From assembly GCF_004764705.1 (NCBI RefSeq), contig NZ_SHLX01000022.1:1-64000 (forward strand): 64,000 bases of DNA. The letters run 5' to 3'. Positions 51,904 to 60,719 of the stretch are shown piece by piece; within the stretch, counting starts at the first letter, position 1; every line of letters starts with the position of its first letter. The notes beneath the pieces are model-generated. The model had not been told where the DNA came from, made no database searches, and worked only from the letters and a program-made list of their open reading frames with translations. Both the position numbers and the translations under genes were made by a program. The stretch is from Paenibacillus cymbidii. GTDB lineage: Bacteria > Bacillota > Bacilli > Paenibacillales > NBRC-103111.

Positions 51904-53610
51904 TTAGAACGCTTTTTTCATTCCTTTGAAGCCCATTTGGTTCAGGATATCCGTAACTTCTTTGTCATAATCTTTGCCGCCGTTCGCTTCCCAGCCTTTC
52001 AGCAGGTTGGCGTATTCGGCATCGAAGTCTTTGGCGATGATGACTTTCGAGATAGCTTCGCCAATATATTTGCCAAGGTTTGCACCGATCTTGTCGTTAA
52101 CCGGGCGAGGTGCAGTGATTGGCAGTCCTGTCATGCCGTATTTTTTCACGCTCTCATAGAATGCGAGCGTAAGATCGGCGTATTCTTCGCGCAGTTGCGG
52201 CGTATTCAAGTCCGTGCTGGTAGACTGCTCGGCGATCATAATTTTGCGATCCGTTGTTACCGTGTTGCCTTGCTGAATGATCTCGAGATCGCCGCCGCCG
52301 AAGACCCACAGTTCTTGCTTGTTCTTCTCCGGATCGATCGGTACGCGTGCGCCGTCGACGCGTTTGAAGTGAACGCCTTCCAACCCGGAGTTGAGCGCTT
52401 CGATGTTTTCCGGTTTGGCCATCCAGTCCAAATACTTCACAGCCGCTTCCATTTTTTCTTGCGAGCTGGATTTCGGCACCATGATCATCATGCCGTAGTC
52501 GGCAGTTTTATTGAAGAAGTAGTTGCCTTTCGGGTCTTTCATCGGATCCAATGTTACATATTGACCCGTTTTCGGCCCTGTTTTTCTCATGAGAATGTTT
52601 TGGTATGCGGCTGGGTTGTTTGCGTCCATAAATCCGACCAGACCGTTGGCAAAGTCCTGATTGTAGCGTGTCGAGTTCGCATCGGTTGCAAACTCCTTCG
52701 AGATCAATCCGTCCTTGAACAACTGGTTCATCCAGCGGAAATATTCTTTGCCTTCCGGCATCGCGACGCTAGATGTAAATTTGCCATTCTCGAAGTTGCC
52801 GGATTGCATGTAGACGTTGGAAGGAGCCGGACCGTCGCTGCGGATGCCGAACGCTGCCATCATGCCGTACATGAAAGTCGCTTGACCGTTGCCGGTGAGT
52901 GCAGGCAAGCCCCACGGAACGACTTTGTCTTTGCCTACGCCGCCCGGATCTTTCTCCTTGAACGCTTTCAGCGCTGCCGTAAGCTCGTCGACCGTTTTCG
53001 GAACCGGCAAACCAAGCTTGTCGAGCCAGTCTTTGCGGATCGACATGTTCGCGCCGCCGTACGGATTGCCGCGCAAGGCCGGAATTGCGTAACGTTTGTC
53101 TTTATAAACACCGGCAACGTCAAGTGCCGCTTTGTTGTTTTTCTTGATGTTCGGACCGAATTTGTCGAGTGCCGCTCCGAGATCCCATAATCCGCCTTGT
53201 TCGGCATATTTGTTCATGACCCCGATGTCATACGTAAGAATGACATCCGGCGAATCCCCTGACGCAAGCCAAACGCTCAATTTCGTGCTTTCTTCGGCGC
53301 GCGGAATTTGCACGTATTCGACCTCTACGCCGAGAGGAGCGAGCTGTTGGTTGACCCATTTGACGATAACGTTGTCTTTCAGCGCAGGTGTTCCTGCCGG
53401 TTGATTGCCACGGTCCCAAAGCTCCACTTTAATCTTGGTAATTTTCGGCGCTTCCGACGGTTTCGGCGATGCGCTGGCCGCTGTCGACGATGACGGCGAG
53501 GTGGACGGACTGCTTGTGTTTTCCTTTGAACTTGAGCAGGCGACCAGATAGGTCGACATCATCATAACCGACGCCAGCGCGCCTAAAGCCCCTTTTCGCA
53601 TTTTCCCCAT
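51904..53610 (-). CDS. Extracellular solute-binding lipoprotein (LplA-like)
   Basis: 568 residues. Lipoprotein signal with lipobox YLVAC, Cys25 as the lipid site, then a Ser/Pro/Thr-rich linker and a type 1 solute-binding fold (VEVEYVQIPRAEESTKLSVW, GDSPDVILTYD). Length and linker match LplA/YtcQ proteins that feed oligosaccharides to LplB/LplC-type permeases, which lie just upstream. AAGGAGG precedes the ATG. Ligand inferred from the flanking GH105 genes: pectin fragments. No ATPase gene is present; a shared MsmX-type ATPase elsewhere is expected. Confidence 0.9.
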   Translation of the reverse strand: MGKMRKGALGALASVMMMSTYLVACSSSKENTSSPSTSPSSSTAASASPKPSEAPKITKIKVELWDRGNQPAGTPALKDNVIVKWVNQQLAPLGVEVEYVQIPRAEESTKLSVWLASGDSPDVILTYDIGVMNKYAEQGGLWDLGAALDKFGPNIKKNNKAALDVAGVYKDKRYAIPALRGNPYGGANMSIRKDWLDKLGLPVPKTVDELTAALKAFKEKDPGGVGKDKVVPWGLPALTGNGQATFMYGMMAAFGIRSDGPAPSNVYMQSGNFENGKFTSSVAMPEGKEYFRWMNQLFKDGLISKEFATDANSTRYNQDFANGLVGFMDANNPAAYQNILMRKTGPKTGQYVTLDPMKDPKGNYFFNKTADYGMMIMVPKSSSQEKMEAAVKYLDWMAKPENIEALNSGLEGVHFKRVDGARVPIDPEKNKQELWVFGGGDLEIIQQGNTVTTDRKIMIAEQSTSTDLNTPQLREEYADLTLAFYESVKKYGMTGLPITAPRPVNDKIGANLGKYIGEAISKVIIAKDFDAEYANLLKGWEANGGKDYDKEVTDILNQMGFKGMKKAF

Positions 53611-53709
53611 AGCTGCATTTCCTCCTTAATTTGGTTTGCAGGAATCATTTATATGAGGCGGACAACCCCGGTAAAGGTTGGAAATCCGCATCCTGCCGCT
53701 TGTGGCCAG

Positions 53710-54624
53710 TTACCCTTTGACCGAACCCAGCAAAGAACCTTTGACGAAATATTTTTGCAGGAATGGATACACGACGAGAATCGGCACTGTCGCAAAAACA
53801 ATGACGGCGGATTTGAGCGATTCCTCAACCACATTCAATTTATCGACTGTTGCCAGCGTTTCGAGGTTGGTGTCCATCTGCGACAACAGCAGCAAGTTCC
53901 TCAGTTTCACCTGCAGCGTGTATAAATCCGGGTTGTTGATATAAATGATGGCGCTCATATAAGTGTTCCAGTGTCCGACCGCGTAGAACAGACTGATGGT
54001 TGCAATCGAGGCCGCCGACAGCGGAAGCACGACGCGCAGCACGTATCTGGTATTGCCGCAGCCGTCCATGACCGCAGCGTCCCAAAGCTCGCCAGGGATG
54101 TTCTGAAAAAACGTTTTCATAATAATCACATTAAATACGCCGATCAAACCGGGAATGATAAGCACCCATATGGAATTGATCAGCCCCAATTCGCGAACGA
54201 GCAAATAGCTCGGAATAAGCCCCCCGCTGAACAGCATCGTGACGAGCAGGAAATTCATATAAAATTTGCGGCCCCATAAGTCTCGTCGCGATAACGGATA
54301 CGCGGTCATTACCGTAAAGAGCATATTGAGCGCCGTTCCGACGACCGTAATGAAAACCGTTACCCAAAAGGCGCGTATAATCGAACTGTTATGAAGGGTC
54401 GCCTTGATCGCATCAAGCTGGAACCCGATGGGCCACAGCACAACTTTTCCGGTTTGAATGGCAGCGTTGCTGCTGAACGCATTCGCAACCGAGTTGAAAA
54501 ACGGAAACATACAGACGAAAGTGAAGACGGCCACACAAGTATAATTGAATATATGAAAGGCGATATCCCAGCCAGTCATCATGCTGAACTTGCTGCTTCT
54601 TTTTGTTACATACGCCTCTTCCAT
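53710..54624 (-). CDS. ABC sugar permease (LplC/YtcP-like)
   Basis: 304 residues, six membrane segments and the EAA loop ELWDAAVMDGCGNTRYVLRV. The ending FLQKYFVKGSLLGSVKG is typical of the second permease of CUT1 importers. It follows the LplB-like gene by 41 bp and precedes the binding protein. Confidence 0.92.
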   Translation of the reverse strand: MEEAYVTKRSSKFSMMTGWDIAFHIFNYTCVAVFTFVCMFPFFNSVANAFSSNAAIQTGKVVLWPIGFQLDAIKATLHNSSIIRAFWVTVFITVVGTALNMLFTVMTAYPLSRRDLWGRKFYMNFLLVTMLFSGGLIPSYLLVRELGLINSIWVLIIPGLIGVFNVIIMKTFFQNIPGELWDAAVMDGCGNTRYVLRVVLPLSAASIATISLFYAVGHWNTYMSAIIYINNPDLYTLQVKLRNLLLLSQMDTNLETLATVDKLNVVEESLKSAVIVFATVPILVVYPFLQKYFVKGSLLGSVKG

Positions 54625-54665
54625 CGAAGCTCCTCCTCCATCTAGAAACTGGCCTTACGGCCGAG

Positions 54666-55625
54666 TTACCACAAACCTTCTTGCCCCATCCTGCGAACGG
54701 TATAATTGGCCGTCCAGATCAGAATCAGATTGACGACAGACTGTGTCAGGCCAATCGCCGTCGTAATGGAGAACGCCGCTTGCTGGATACCCATTTCATA
54801 GATCCCGATACTAATAACCTGAGACACTCCGTTGACGAGCGGATTGGCCAGCGCGTAAGGGTGCTCGAAGCCGATCGACACCAAACCGCCGACATTGAAG
54901 ATAAGCAAAACAGCCATTGTAGGCACGATGCCGGGAATCGTAATATGTTTGATTCGTTTCCAACGGCCGGCTCCGTCGATCACTGCCGCTTCGTAAAGCG
55001 ACGGGTCGATCGTCGTCATCGTTGCGAGGTACAGGATCGTCCCCCAGCCCGCTCCTTGCCATATGCTGGAAAGGACATAGACGGCCACCCACCAGCCTTT
55101 ATCCGCCATGAAATAAATGCTGGGCAACCCGAACCAGCTCATCACTTCATTCAGAACGCCGTATTTGGGCGACAAAATTTGGTAGATCATACCGCCAAGC
55201 ACAATCCAGGACATAAAATGCGGTAAATATAGCAGTGATTGGCTGACACGCTTGAACACTTTGGCTCGCATTTCGTTCAGCATAATCGCCAAAATGATCG
55301 GAGCCGGAAATCCGCAGATCAGGCCAAGGATGTTCAGCAGCAGGGTGTTGCGGATCATCGGGAAAAAGTTGGGCAGTTCAATCATTTCTTTGAAGAACCG
55401 GAAGCCAACCCAATCGCTTTCGAGAATTCCTTTGAAAATGTTGTAGTCTTTGAATGCAATGACGACACCGAACATTGGAATGTATGCAAACACGACGAAG
55501 AACAAGAAGCCGGGTACCAAGTACAAATACAAATCGAAATTTCGTTTGATTTCCCGCACGGCGCGGGGCTGCTTTTTCACCCCCGTTACCGAATTCGCTT
55601 TGACCGGGATCGATGAGGATTCCAT
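54666..55625 (-). CDS. ABC sugar permease (LplB/YteP-like)
   Basis: 319 residues, six membrane segments and the EAA loop SLYEAAVIDGAGRWKRIKHI. The N-terminal region LYLYLVPGFLFFVVFAYIPM and PMFGVVIAFKDYN is characteristic of LplB. It pairs with the LplC-like protein to form the channel of a CUT1 importer. It begins 42 bp after the GH105 stop codon. Confidence 0.92.
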   Translation of the reverse strand: MESSSIPVKANSVTGVKKQPRAVREIKRNFDLYLYLVPGFLFFVVFAYIPMFGVVIAFKDYNIFKGILESDWVGFRFFKEMIELPNFFPMIRNTLLLNILGLICGFPAPIILAIMLNEMRAKVFKRVSQSLLYLPHFMSWIVLGGMIYQILSPKYGVLNEVMSWFGLPSIYFMADKGWWVAVYVLSSIWQGAGWGTILYLATMTTIDPSLYEAAVIDGAGRWKRIKHITIPGIVPTMAVLLIFNVGGLVSIGFEHPYALANPLVNGVSQVISIGIYEMGIQQAAFSITTAIGLTQSVVNLILIWTANYTVRRMGQEGLW

Positions 55626-55667
55626 ACCATCACAACCTTTTTCGAGAATTCAACCTTGCAAGCGAAG

Positions 55668-56747
55668 TTATCGAAACAAATGAAGGCTTTCGACAAGCAT
55701 AAGCAGCGTCATCGATTGACCGTAAGGCATCGGGCATTGCGGGATTTGCTTGTAAAACCCGAGCGTACGCCCCATCCTCGTACCGTACGATACGCCTTGC
55801 ACGGCGCCATCCGCATCGATTCGGCCGATGACCGCGTGCATCGCCCTGATGCCTACATCCGCGTATTCCTCGCTCAAATACCCTTTGCGCACCGCTTTCA
55901 GAATGCCGTAAGCGAATCCAGCCGTAGCCGACGTTTCCTCGTATGAGGTCGGATCGTCAAGAAGCGTATGCCACATCCCGCTTTTGGCTTGCAGGGCGAC
56001 CAGCTTCTGCACCTGACGCTCGAGCGAGGAGATCAGAAACATTTCCACCCCGAGAGGAAGCTTGACAATCTCGAAATAATCGACCATCCCGGCTAAATAC
56101 CACGCATTGCCCCGTCCCCATAACGCGCCAGCGAAATGATGGCGTTCCTGAAATGTCCATCCGTGATAAAACAACCCGGTTTCCTTATCGGTCAAATATT
56201 TCAGGTGAACGAGAATTTGATGGATGCTCTCCTGCACATAATCGTCGCGACCTTGCAGCACACCCATGCGCGCAATAAACAGCACGGTCATGTAAAGCGT
56301 ATCCGCCCACAACTCTCCGCTGTTGTCGTGATCGATGGCAACATGCGTGATGCCGTTCTCCGGCGTTCGGAGCAACCCTTCGACGGCGTACGCTGCCCAT
56401 TCCTTGCACACGCTCAAGTATTGCGCCTGGTTCGCCGTCTTCAACTCGCAAATATAACTGAGGGTGAGCAGCGGGCACATCGTGTTGACATTTTTCGGCG
56501 GGAGTCCTTCTTGCAAACGTCGGTCGAACCAGTCGATGATGGCATCGAGCACGTTCTGGTCGCCGGATTCCAAATAATATTTGTAGAGCGAAAACAAACC
56601 GACACCTTGCGACCAATCCCAGGTATCCATCGAAATGATGCTGGCGGGCGTGTCTTCTTCGATTTGGATTTCCAGCCGCTTCATTTTGCCGGCCGTTTTG
56701 TCGATCAGCCGTTCAATGTCGCTTTTATCCAGCTGTCTGGCGATCAT
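55668..56747 (-). CDS. GH105 unsaturated glucuronyl/rhamnogalacturonyl hydrolase, copy 2
   Basis: 359 residues, beginning MIARQLDKSDIERLIDK. It shares long identical blocks with copy 1 (EDTPASIISMD, DWSQGVGLFSLY, WHTLLDDPTSYEETSA, GVSYGTRMGRTL), with the catalytic Asp149 in ELWADTLYM. AGGAGG stands six bases before the ATG. First gene of a four-gene set with the Lpl-type importer, probably under catabolite control (cre-like sites upstream). Confidence 0.9.
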   Translation of the reverse strand: MIARQLDKSDIERLIDKTAGKMKRLEIQIEEDTPASIISMDTWDWSQGVGLFSLYKYYLESGDQNVLDAIIDWFDRRLQEGLPPKNVNTMCPLLTLSYICELKTANQAQYLSVCKEWAAYAVEGLLRTPENGITHVAIDHDNSGELWADTLYMTVLFIARMGVLQGRDDYVQESIHQILVHLKYLTDKETGLFYHGWTFQERHHFAGALWGRGNAWYLAGMVDYFEIVKLPLGVEMFLISSLERQVQKLVALQAKSGMWHTLLDDPTSYEETSATAGFAYGILKAVRKGYLSEEYADVGIRAMHAVIGRIDADGAVQGVSYGTRMGRTLGFYKQIPQCPMPYGQSMTLLMLVESLHLFR

Positions 56748-57008
56748 CCGCTTCCTCCTCTCCTGCAACGTCCAACCGTCCATCATCATTCCCGTTCCTC
56801 ATTGAAAGCGCACCGTGACAACAGATGAATCCAAGCCAAATAGACCGAATATTCAGTCATTTTTGAAGGCACTATTCCTGTATCATTCCGTCCAAATTCG
56901 TTCTGCAACCGACCCTGACGACGCTCGGAATCGAATTCACAATTGCGCTTCTATCCGCTGCCTGAGTGATTCTGCACCCGCCGCCAGCGTCTGGGATACA
57001 TTGGAAGA

Positions 57009-57054
57009 TGGAAACGCTACAAACTAAGTATAATTGAATTTGAAAGCGTTTTAT
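57009..57054 (-). promoter_or_regulatory. Promoter with two cre-like sites before the GH105-lpl group
   Basis: TGGAAACGCTACAA at 57009-57022 matches the CcpA consensus TGNAANCGNTNNCA at all but one of the fixed positions, and TGAAAGCGTTTTAT at 57041-57054 at all but two. Between them TATACT (minus strand, 57027-57032) could be a -10 box, which would put both sites over the promoter. That leaves a leader of about 270 nt with nothing recognisable in it. The rest of 56748-57199 shows no gene. Confidence 0.45.
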
Positions 57055-57199
57055 ATGGCGTAGATTTGATTCTTTATTCGTTATTTTGACCACAATAGAT
57101 TGGATAAGTTTCCGAAACAAACGGAAACGCCCATTATTTTTGGCGATAAAACTTATCTCTGCCGGGGTCCCCGCAAAGTACCCGGACTACACTTCGAAG

Positions 57200-57673
57200 C
57201 TAATCTTCACTTTGTGGGGTGGAGCGCGGTCGCTCATCTTCGAAAGGCCGCTCGATAGAGGTTTTCTCACTATGCTTGCCTTGGTGGAGTTTGCACGAAC
57301 CGGAGGAGCAGTCGTCGCCGACTTGTCCGAACAGGCGATATCGGTGTTTGGCGACGATGCGATAAATCGAGTCGGCGAGCGGTTTCATGCCGGGGATTCG
57401 GTACAGCGGGGCGACAAAACGCAAGGAGGGGACCGAGCGCATGATGCGGAAAATGGCGTCGGCGCCGCGGTACAGACGGCCGTCTTCATCGATTACATGA
57501 AGCTGCGCGAGCAATTCCTCCCGCGCATATCCGGCGGGCAGCATGGCAGACGGCGCGCTTTGCAAAGGCAGCATAACGAGCTTCGCCGTCGTGCGAAGCT
57601 TGCCGAGCGTATCGACCGTCCGCCTGCAAAGCACGCAGGTTTCGTCGTACAACACCGTCAATTGCTCCTTCAT
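57200..57673 (-). CDS. DCC-family thiol-disulfide oxidoreductase-like protein (DUF393)
   Basis: 157 residues. The motif YDETCVLCRRT, with Cys13 and Cys16, defines the family, and FRIMRSVPSLRFVAPLYRIPG is the second conserved part. A second Cys pair (DDCSSGSC) lies near residue 122, and the tail is charged. Redox activity has been proposed for the family but not established. GAGGGGG precedes the ATG. It starts 20 bp after ruvB and may share its transcript. Confidence 0.82.
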   Translation of the reverse strand: MKEQLTVLYDETCVLCRRTVDTLGKLRTTAKLVMLPLQSAPSAMLPAGYAREELLAQLHVIDEDGRLYRGADAIFRIMRSVPSLRFVAPLYRIPGMKPLADSIYRIVAKHRYRLFGQVGDDCSSGSCKLHQGKHSEKTSIERPFEDERPRSTPQSED

Positions 57674-57692
57674 TCGGCTTCCCCCTCGTTCA

Positions 57693-58694
57693 TTATGCTT
57701 CCGGCGGCGTCAAGCCGAGATGCCGGTACGCGTGAGCCGTCACCATACGGCCGCGCGGCGTGCGCTGCAGGAAGCCGATCTGGAGCAAATACGGCTCATA
57801 GACGTCCTCGATCGTCTGGCTTTCTTCGCCTATCGTCGCCGCGATCGTATCCAGCCCGACGGGACCTCCCTTGAAGCTCGTAATAATCGCCTGCAGCATC
57901 TTGTGGTCGATCTGATCGAGCCCGAGGTCGTCGACCTGGATCAGCTTCAGCGCCGCCCGGGCGATATCGAGCGTAATGATGCCGTCGCCCCTCACCTGGG
58001 CAAAATCGCGCAGCCGCTTCAGCAGCCGATTGGCGATCCGCGGCGTGCCGCGCGACCGTTTGCCGATTTCTTCGGCGGCTTCCTCATGAATGGCGACCTG
58101 GAGAATGTCCGCCGTGCGCGTGACGATGTATGTCAGCTCGGCGACGGTGTAGTATTCCAGCCGGCTGACGACGCCGAACCGGTCGCGCAGCGGCGCCGAC
58201 AGCAGCCCGGCCCGCGTTGTCGCCCCGACGAGCGTAAACGACGGCAAGTCGAGCCGCACGGAACGTGCGCTCGGCCCTTTGCCGATAATAATGTCGAGCG
58301 CGTAATCTTCCATCGCCGGGTACAGCACTTCCTCCACCGTCCGGTGCAGCCGGTGAATTTCGTCGATGAACAGCACGTCGCCGTGCTGCAGGTTGGTCAA
58401 AATCGCCGCCAAATCGCCGGGGCGTTCGATCGCCGGTCCCGAAGTCGTACGGATGTTGACGCCGAGCTCGTTGGCGATAATGTTGGAGAGCGTCGTTTTG
58501 CCGAGGCCCGGCGGCCCGTACAGCAGCACATGATCGAGCGCGTCGCCGCGCAGCTTGGCCGCTTCGATGTATACTTTCAAATTGTCCTTCGCCTGCGTCT
58601 GCCCGATATACTCGTTCAAGTAGCGCGGGCGCAAACTCAGCTCGACGGTTTGATCCTCCATCATCAAATTCGCCGATATGATGCGATCCTCCAA
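57693..58694 (-). CDS. ruvB: Holliday junction branch-migration helicase RuvB
   Basis: 333 residues, AAA+ ATPase. Walker A LLYGPPGLGKTTLS, Walker B DVLFIDEIHRLHR, sensor GATTRAGLLSAPLRDRFG, and winged helix GFLQRTPRGRMVT. The TTG at 58694 is chosen because AGGAGGG is six bases upstream and the length then equals the Bacillus protein (334); an upstream ATG would add 14 residues without a ribosome binding site. Follows ruvA. Confidence 0.96.
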   Translation of the reverse strand: MEDRIISANLMMEDQTVELSLRPRYLNEYIGQTQAKDNLKVYIEAAKLRGDALDHVLLYGPPGLGKTTLSNIIANELGVNIRTTSGPAIERPGDLAAILTNLQHGDVLFIDEIHRLHRTVEEVLYPAMEDYALDIIIGKGPSARSVRLDLPSFTLVGATTRAGLLSAPLRDRFGVVSRLEYYTVAELTYIVTRTADILQVAIHEEAAEEIGKRSRGTPRIANRLLKRLRDFAQVRGDGIITLDIARAALKLIQVDDLGLDQIDHKMLQAIITSFKGGPVGLDTIAATIGEESQTIEDVYEPYLLQIGFLQRTPRGRMVTAHAYRHLGLTPPEA

Positions 58695-58742
58695 GGGGGA
58701 CCCTCCTAACCGGTAATAGTGGTCGGACACGCCCAAAGCGGG

Positions 58743-59369
58743 TCAGCCCTTGAACAGTTCCTGCAGCGCCAGCTTGACATACGCGTCGACCGACGCTCCG
58801 GCGGCGGCCTTCTCCTTGACGGCCGGCCAGACGCGGTCCGTTTCCGCTTCCGTGTAGCCAAGCGCGAGCAGCGCCAGCTTCGCTTCGCCCCACTCGCCGC
58901 CGCCCGGCGCCGGCCGCGCGGACCCGCGGCCCGTTGCCGCTGCCGTAGCGGCGGCCGGAATCGCGGCCGGCAGATCGGCCAGCTTATCCTTCAGGTCGAG
59001 CACGATGCGCTGCGCCGTCTTCTTGCCGATGCCGGGCAGCCGCGTGAGGAACGTCAGATCTTCCTGGTAAATCGCGGCGACAATCGCGTCGGGACGGCCC
59101 GCTGACAAGATGCCGAGCGCCACCTTCGGCCCAACGCCGCTTACTTCGAGCAGCTTGCGAAACATCGTCTGCTCGTCGCGCGTTGCGAAGCCGTACAGCA
59201 GAATCGCATCCTCGCGAACATGATGGTGAATGAAGAGAGTATAAGACTTGCCTTCGTCCGTCAAGGCGTACGGATTCGGGCAAAACACCCGGTAGCCGAC
59301 GCCGCCGACGTCCAGCACGACATAGTCCGTTTCCCGATGGGCCAATTGCCCGCGCAAAAAGTCGATCAT
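58743..59369 (-). CDS. ruvA: Holliday junction DNA helicase subunit RuvA
   Basis: 208 residues. OB-fold start MIDFLRGQLAHRETDYVVLD, two helix-hairpin-helix motifs (LEVSGVGPKVALGIL, LTRLPGIGKKTAQRIV) and a C-terminal UBA-like domain (LALLALGYTEAE). An Ala/Pro-rich linker (135-158) joins the last domain. The start overlaps the ruvC stop (ATGA). Confidence 0.96.
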   Translation of the reverse strand: MIDFLRGQLAHRETDYVVLDVGGVGYRVFCPNPYALTDEGKSYTLFIHHHVREDAILLYGFATRDEQTMFRKLLEVSGVGPKVALGILSAGRPDAIVAAIYQEDLTFLTRLPGIGKKTAQRIVLDLKDKLADLPAAIPAAATAAATGRGSARPAPGGGEWGEAKLALLALGYTEAETDRVWPAVKEKAAAGASVDAYVKLALQELFKG

Positions 59370-59869
59370 CGTTTCGTAACCTCGCTTATATGGTGAGCCA
59401 GTGTCGACGAATGAGCGTGGCAGATAGCGACCGCCAGCGCGTCGGCGACGTCGTCCGGCTTCGGCGCCGCCTGCAGCTTCAGAAACATGCGCACCATCTC
59501 CTGCACTTGCTTCTTCTCCGCCTTGCCGTAGCCGACGATGGCTTGCTTCACTTGCAGCGGCGTATATTCCGCCACCGGCAGCCCGTTCTGCACCGCGGCC
59601 AGGATGAGCACGCCGCGCGCCTGTCCGACAGCGAACGCCGTCGTCACGTTGCGGTTGAAAAACAGCTTCTCGATCGCCACTTCGTCCGGCTTGTATTTGT
59701 CGATCAGTTCGCGAATGGAATCGTAAACGGCTTTCAGTCGTTGCGCCGGATCGGTATGCGCCTCGGTTTGAATGGAGCCGTATTGAATCGGCGTCAATCT
59801 GCTGCCTTGTTTCTCGATAAAGCCGAATCCGACGATGGCTATGCCCGGATCGATGCCCAATATGCGCAA
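59366..59869 (-). CDS. ruvC: Holliday junction endonuclease RuvC
   Basis: 167 residues with an RNase H fold. Acidic active-site positions are seen in MRILGIDPGIAIVG (Asp7), EVAIEKLFFNRN and PDDVADALAVAICH. It cuts junctions brought by RuvAB. The start is TTG behind GGGAGAG. Bacillus subtilis lacks RuvC and uses RecU, so a full ruvCAB set is a lineage marker. RuvX is also encoded in this window (7624-8034). Confidence 0.94.
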   Translation of the reverse strand: MRILGIDPGIAIVGFGFIEKQGSRLTPIQYGSIQTEAHTDPAQRLKAVYDSIRELIDKYKPDEVAIEKLFFNRNVTTAFAVGQARGVLILAAVQNGLPVAEYTPLQVKQAIVGYGKAEKKQVQEMVRMFLKLQAAPKPDDVADALAVAICHAHSSTLAHHISEVTKR

Positions 59870-59991
59870 TCCATTTCTCTCCCGTCAATAAGCGAACATA
59901 TGTATTCCTTCTTCATTATAGCAGATCGCGCCGCCGAGCGGGAGAAAACAAACAATTCCTCCTCCGGCGAAACCGGCTCCCGCTGCGCGCG

Positions 59992-60099
59992 GGGGGTGGT
60001 ATTCCGATCGCTTCTTGTTTTCCGGATTCTTCGAACGATTAATCCAAGGGGGAATCCGGAAAACAAAGGCGAACGCTGCCGCTTCTCCATACCACCCCC
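59992..60099. repeat. Long-hairpin element, copy C (inverted)
   Basis: Outer arms gggggtggtat (59992-60002) and ataccaccccc (60089-60099) are perfect complements. The inner part tccgatcgcttcttgttttc ... aatccggaaaac pairs as well. Read on the minus strand, the inner sequence matches copies A, B and D, while the outer arms are different. The stretch 59870-59991 before it shows no gene. Confidence 0.7.
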
Positions 60100-60230
60100 T
60101 GCTCTCCGCTCCCGCCCCCTCGCCCCTGTTTTAACCGTCGCAAAAGCAGATCCGTTGCCCAAAAAGCGGCATTCCCCCCTCCGCCAACTAACAAATCCGC
60201 TTTTCGTGCCGCTCCGACGAAGCTTCCTGA

Positions 60231-60423
60231 AAAATAGGCCATGTTTTATTGCTTATTTCGCCAAAAACGGGCAGTTCCTTCAAAATAACCAGTGAAATCA
60301 CTGGCTATTTCGGCTGAAAGGTCGATTTAGGGGCGTAAGGGTTGAGATAGCCAGTGTTTTTACTGGCTATTTCCGACGAGGCACCCGAAAAAGGGAAAAT
60401 AAGCCATTCTTCATTGGCTATTC
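60231..60423. repeat. Second array of short ATAGCCAGT hairpins
   Basis: Four units at 51-63 bp spacing: a degenerate one (60231-60258), aaataaccagtg/cactggctattt with a 4-nt loop (60283-60310), agatagccagt/actggctattt (60345-60372), and aaataagcca/tggctatt (60397-60422). The first three match the array at 131-290 read in reverse, including the sequence between units. It lies between long-hairpin copies C and D. Confidence 0.75.
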
Positions 60424-60500
60424 TGGCTACCCGGCCCGGCAATTGTGCCGCGGCTGCAAGAGCGGCTCGCAGGATAGCAATTTCACGCAAAAAGCGGAGC

Positions 60501-60614
60501 GGAAGGGTTGCTTCGGAGAAGCGCTAGCGGTCGCCTTTGTTTTCGGATGGTTCCCTTGGCCTCGTGGATTCCCGGCATCCGAAAACAAGAAGCGATCGGA
60601 GGAGCAACCCTTCC
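60501..60614. repeat. Long-hairpin element, copy D
   Basis: Outer arms ggaagggttgct (60501-60512) and agcaacccttcc (60603-60614) are perfect complements. Inner arms tttcggatg (60541-60549) and catccgaaa (60576-60584) continue the stem. The inner segments ggtcgcctttg and ccgaaaacaag match copies A and B; the outer arms differ in sequence but keep pairing. The remaining DNA to 60719 holds no gene that I can see. Confidence 0.75.
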
Positions 60615-60719
60615 GGGCAGCGGCCTGAGCGTGAAACGGTGCTTTCCTAGCGCAGCCAGCAGCGTTTAGGTAAAAAAGAGGCAAACCCCTCCGGGCCGCC
60701 TCCATCCTTATATAGCACC

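Noticed and set aside
59870..60240. Short open frames in the repeat region after ruvC
   Set aside because: They lie inside the long-hairpin element, are rich in Arg/Gly/Pro and lack ribosome binding sites.
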